This document shows positions 13,716 to 13,741 of a DNA stretch of 13,741 bases, one piece after another; the stretch's first letter is position 1; the number at the start of each line of letters is the position of its first letter. A program made the translations under genes and the position numbers. The DNA lies in assembly GCA_002427015.1 (NCBI GenBank), contig DIPE01000037.1, positions 6,332 to 20,072 on the forward strand, in the 5' to 3' direction. This DNA is from Firmicutes bacterium UBA5496 (GTDB lineage: Bacteria; Bacillota; Proteinivoracia; UBA4975). The notes under the pieces were generated by a model. It had not been told where the DNA came from. It did not search any database and saw nothing but the letters and a program-made list of their open reading frames with translations.

Positions 13716-13741
13716 GTGGAGAAGCTAAAGCTCGATGATTT
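13716..13741 (+). CDS. start of an unidentified gene, truncated by the window edge
   Basis: GTG at 13716 is preceded by GGAGGG (13703-13708) with a 7-bp spacer and opens a frame reading (M)EKLKLDD to the edge. The nearby ATG at 13714 is not usable because its frame stops after four codons. Eight residues give no clue to function. The ribosome binding site overlaps the 3' arm of a small inverted repeat, TCCAAA (13682-13687) / TTTGGA (13700-13705). Confidence 0.55.

Overview
The window looks like chromosomal DNA of a Gram-positive, low-to-mid GC Bacillota (Clostridia-like) bacterium. The evidence is an LTA-synthase-type enzyme, Gram-positive-style lipoprotein and surface proteins, strong AGGAGG-type ribosome binding sites, GTG/TTG starts, a heterodimeric ABC exporter of the Firmicutes type, and two sites resembling Spo0A boxes. 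I cannot name the species. I see no rRNA, tRNA, CRISPR array or insertion sequence.

Layout. Bases 1-183 are the C-terminal end of an FtsX-like ABC permease. Bases 248-2203 encode a membrane-bound LTA-synthase-family sulfatase-fold enzyme with an extra C-terminal beta-sandwich-like (IPT/TIG-like) tail. It converges on two minus-strand serpin genes (2297-3544 and 3595-4845), a tandem duplication in which both copies carry lipoprotein signal peptides. A 383-bp divergent intergenic region follows. It holds a near-consensus promoter and a large inverted repeat, and it drives a plus-strand operon: a MarR-family repressor (5229-5681) and the two halves of a heterodimeric multidrug-type ABC exporter (5674-7404 and 7401-9269), closed by a strong terminator. 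Next come a monocistronic four-TM membrane protein (9466-9966) with its own terminator, and then a two-gene operon: a secreted beta-helix-like/BIG2 surface protein (10120-11670) and an SH3 plus GH73 glucosaminidase (11703-13607), again closed by a terminator. The last bases carry the start of another gene.

Functional theme. Most of the window deals with the cell envelope: glycerol-phosphate polymer synthesis, surface-anchored protease inhibitors, drug or peptide efflux, a surface beta-helix protein and peptidoglycan remodelling. The most interesting feature is the pair of lipoprotein serpins. They are near-identical through the hinge and C-terminal strands, but they differ at six consecutive residues exactly where the reactive-centre bait should lie, which suggests two different protease targets. 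Shared intergenic motifs (TTGTCGAAT; GCAGGA-N16/17-CGAA) hint at common regulation of the envelope genes in the right half.
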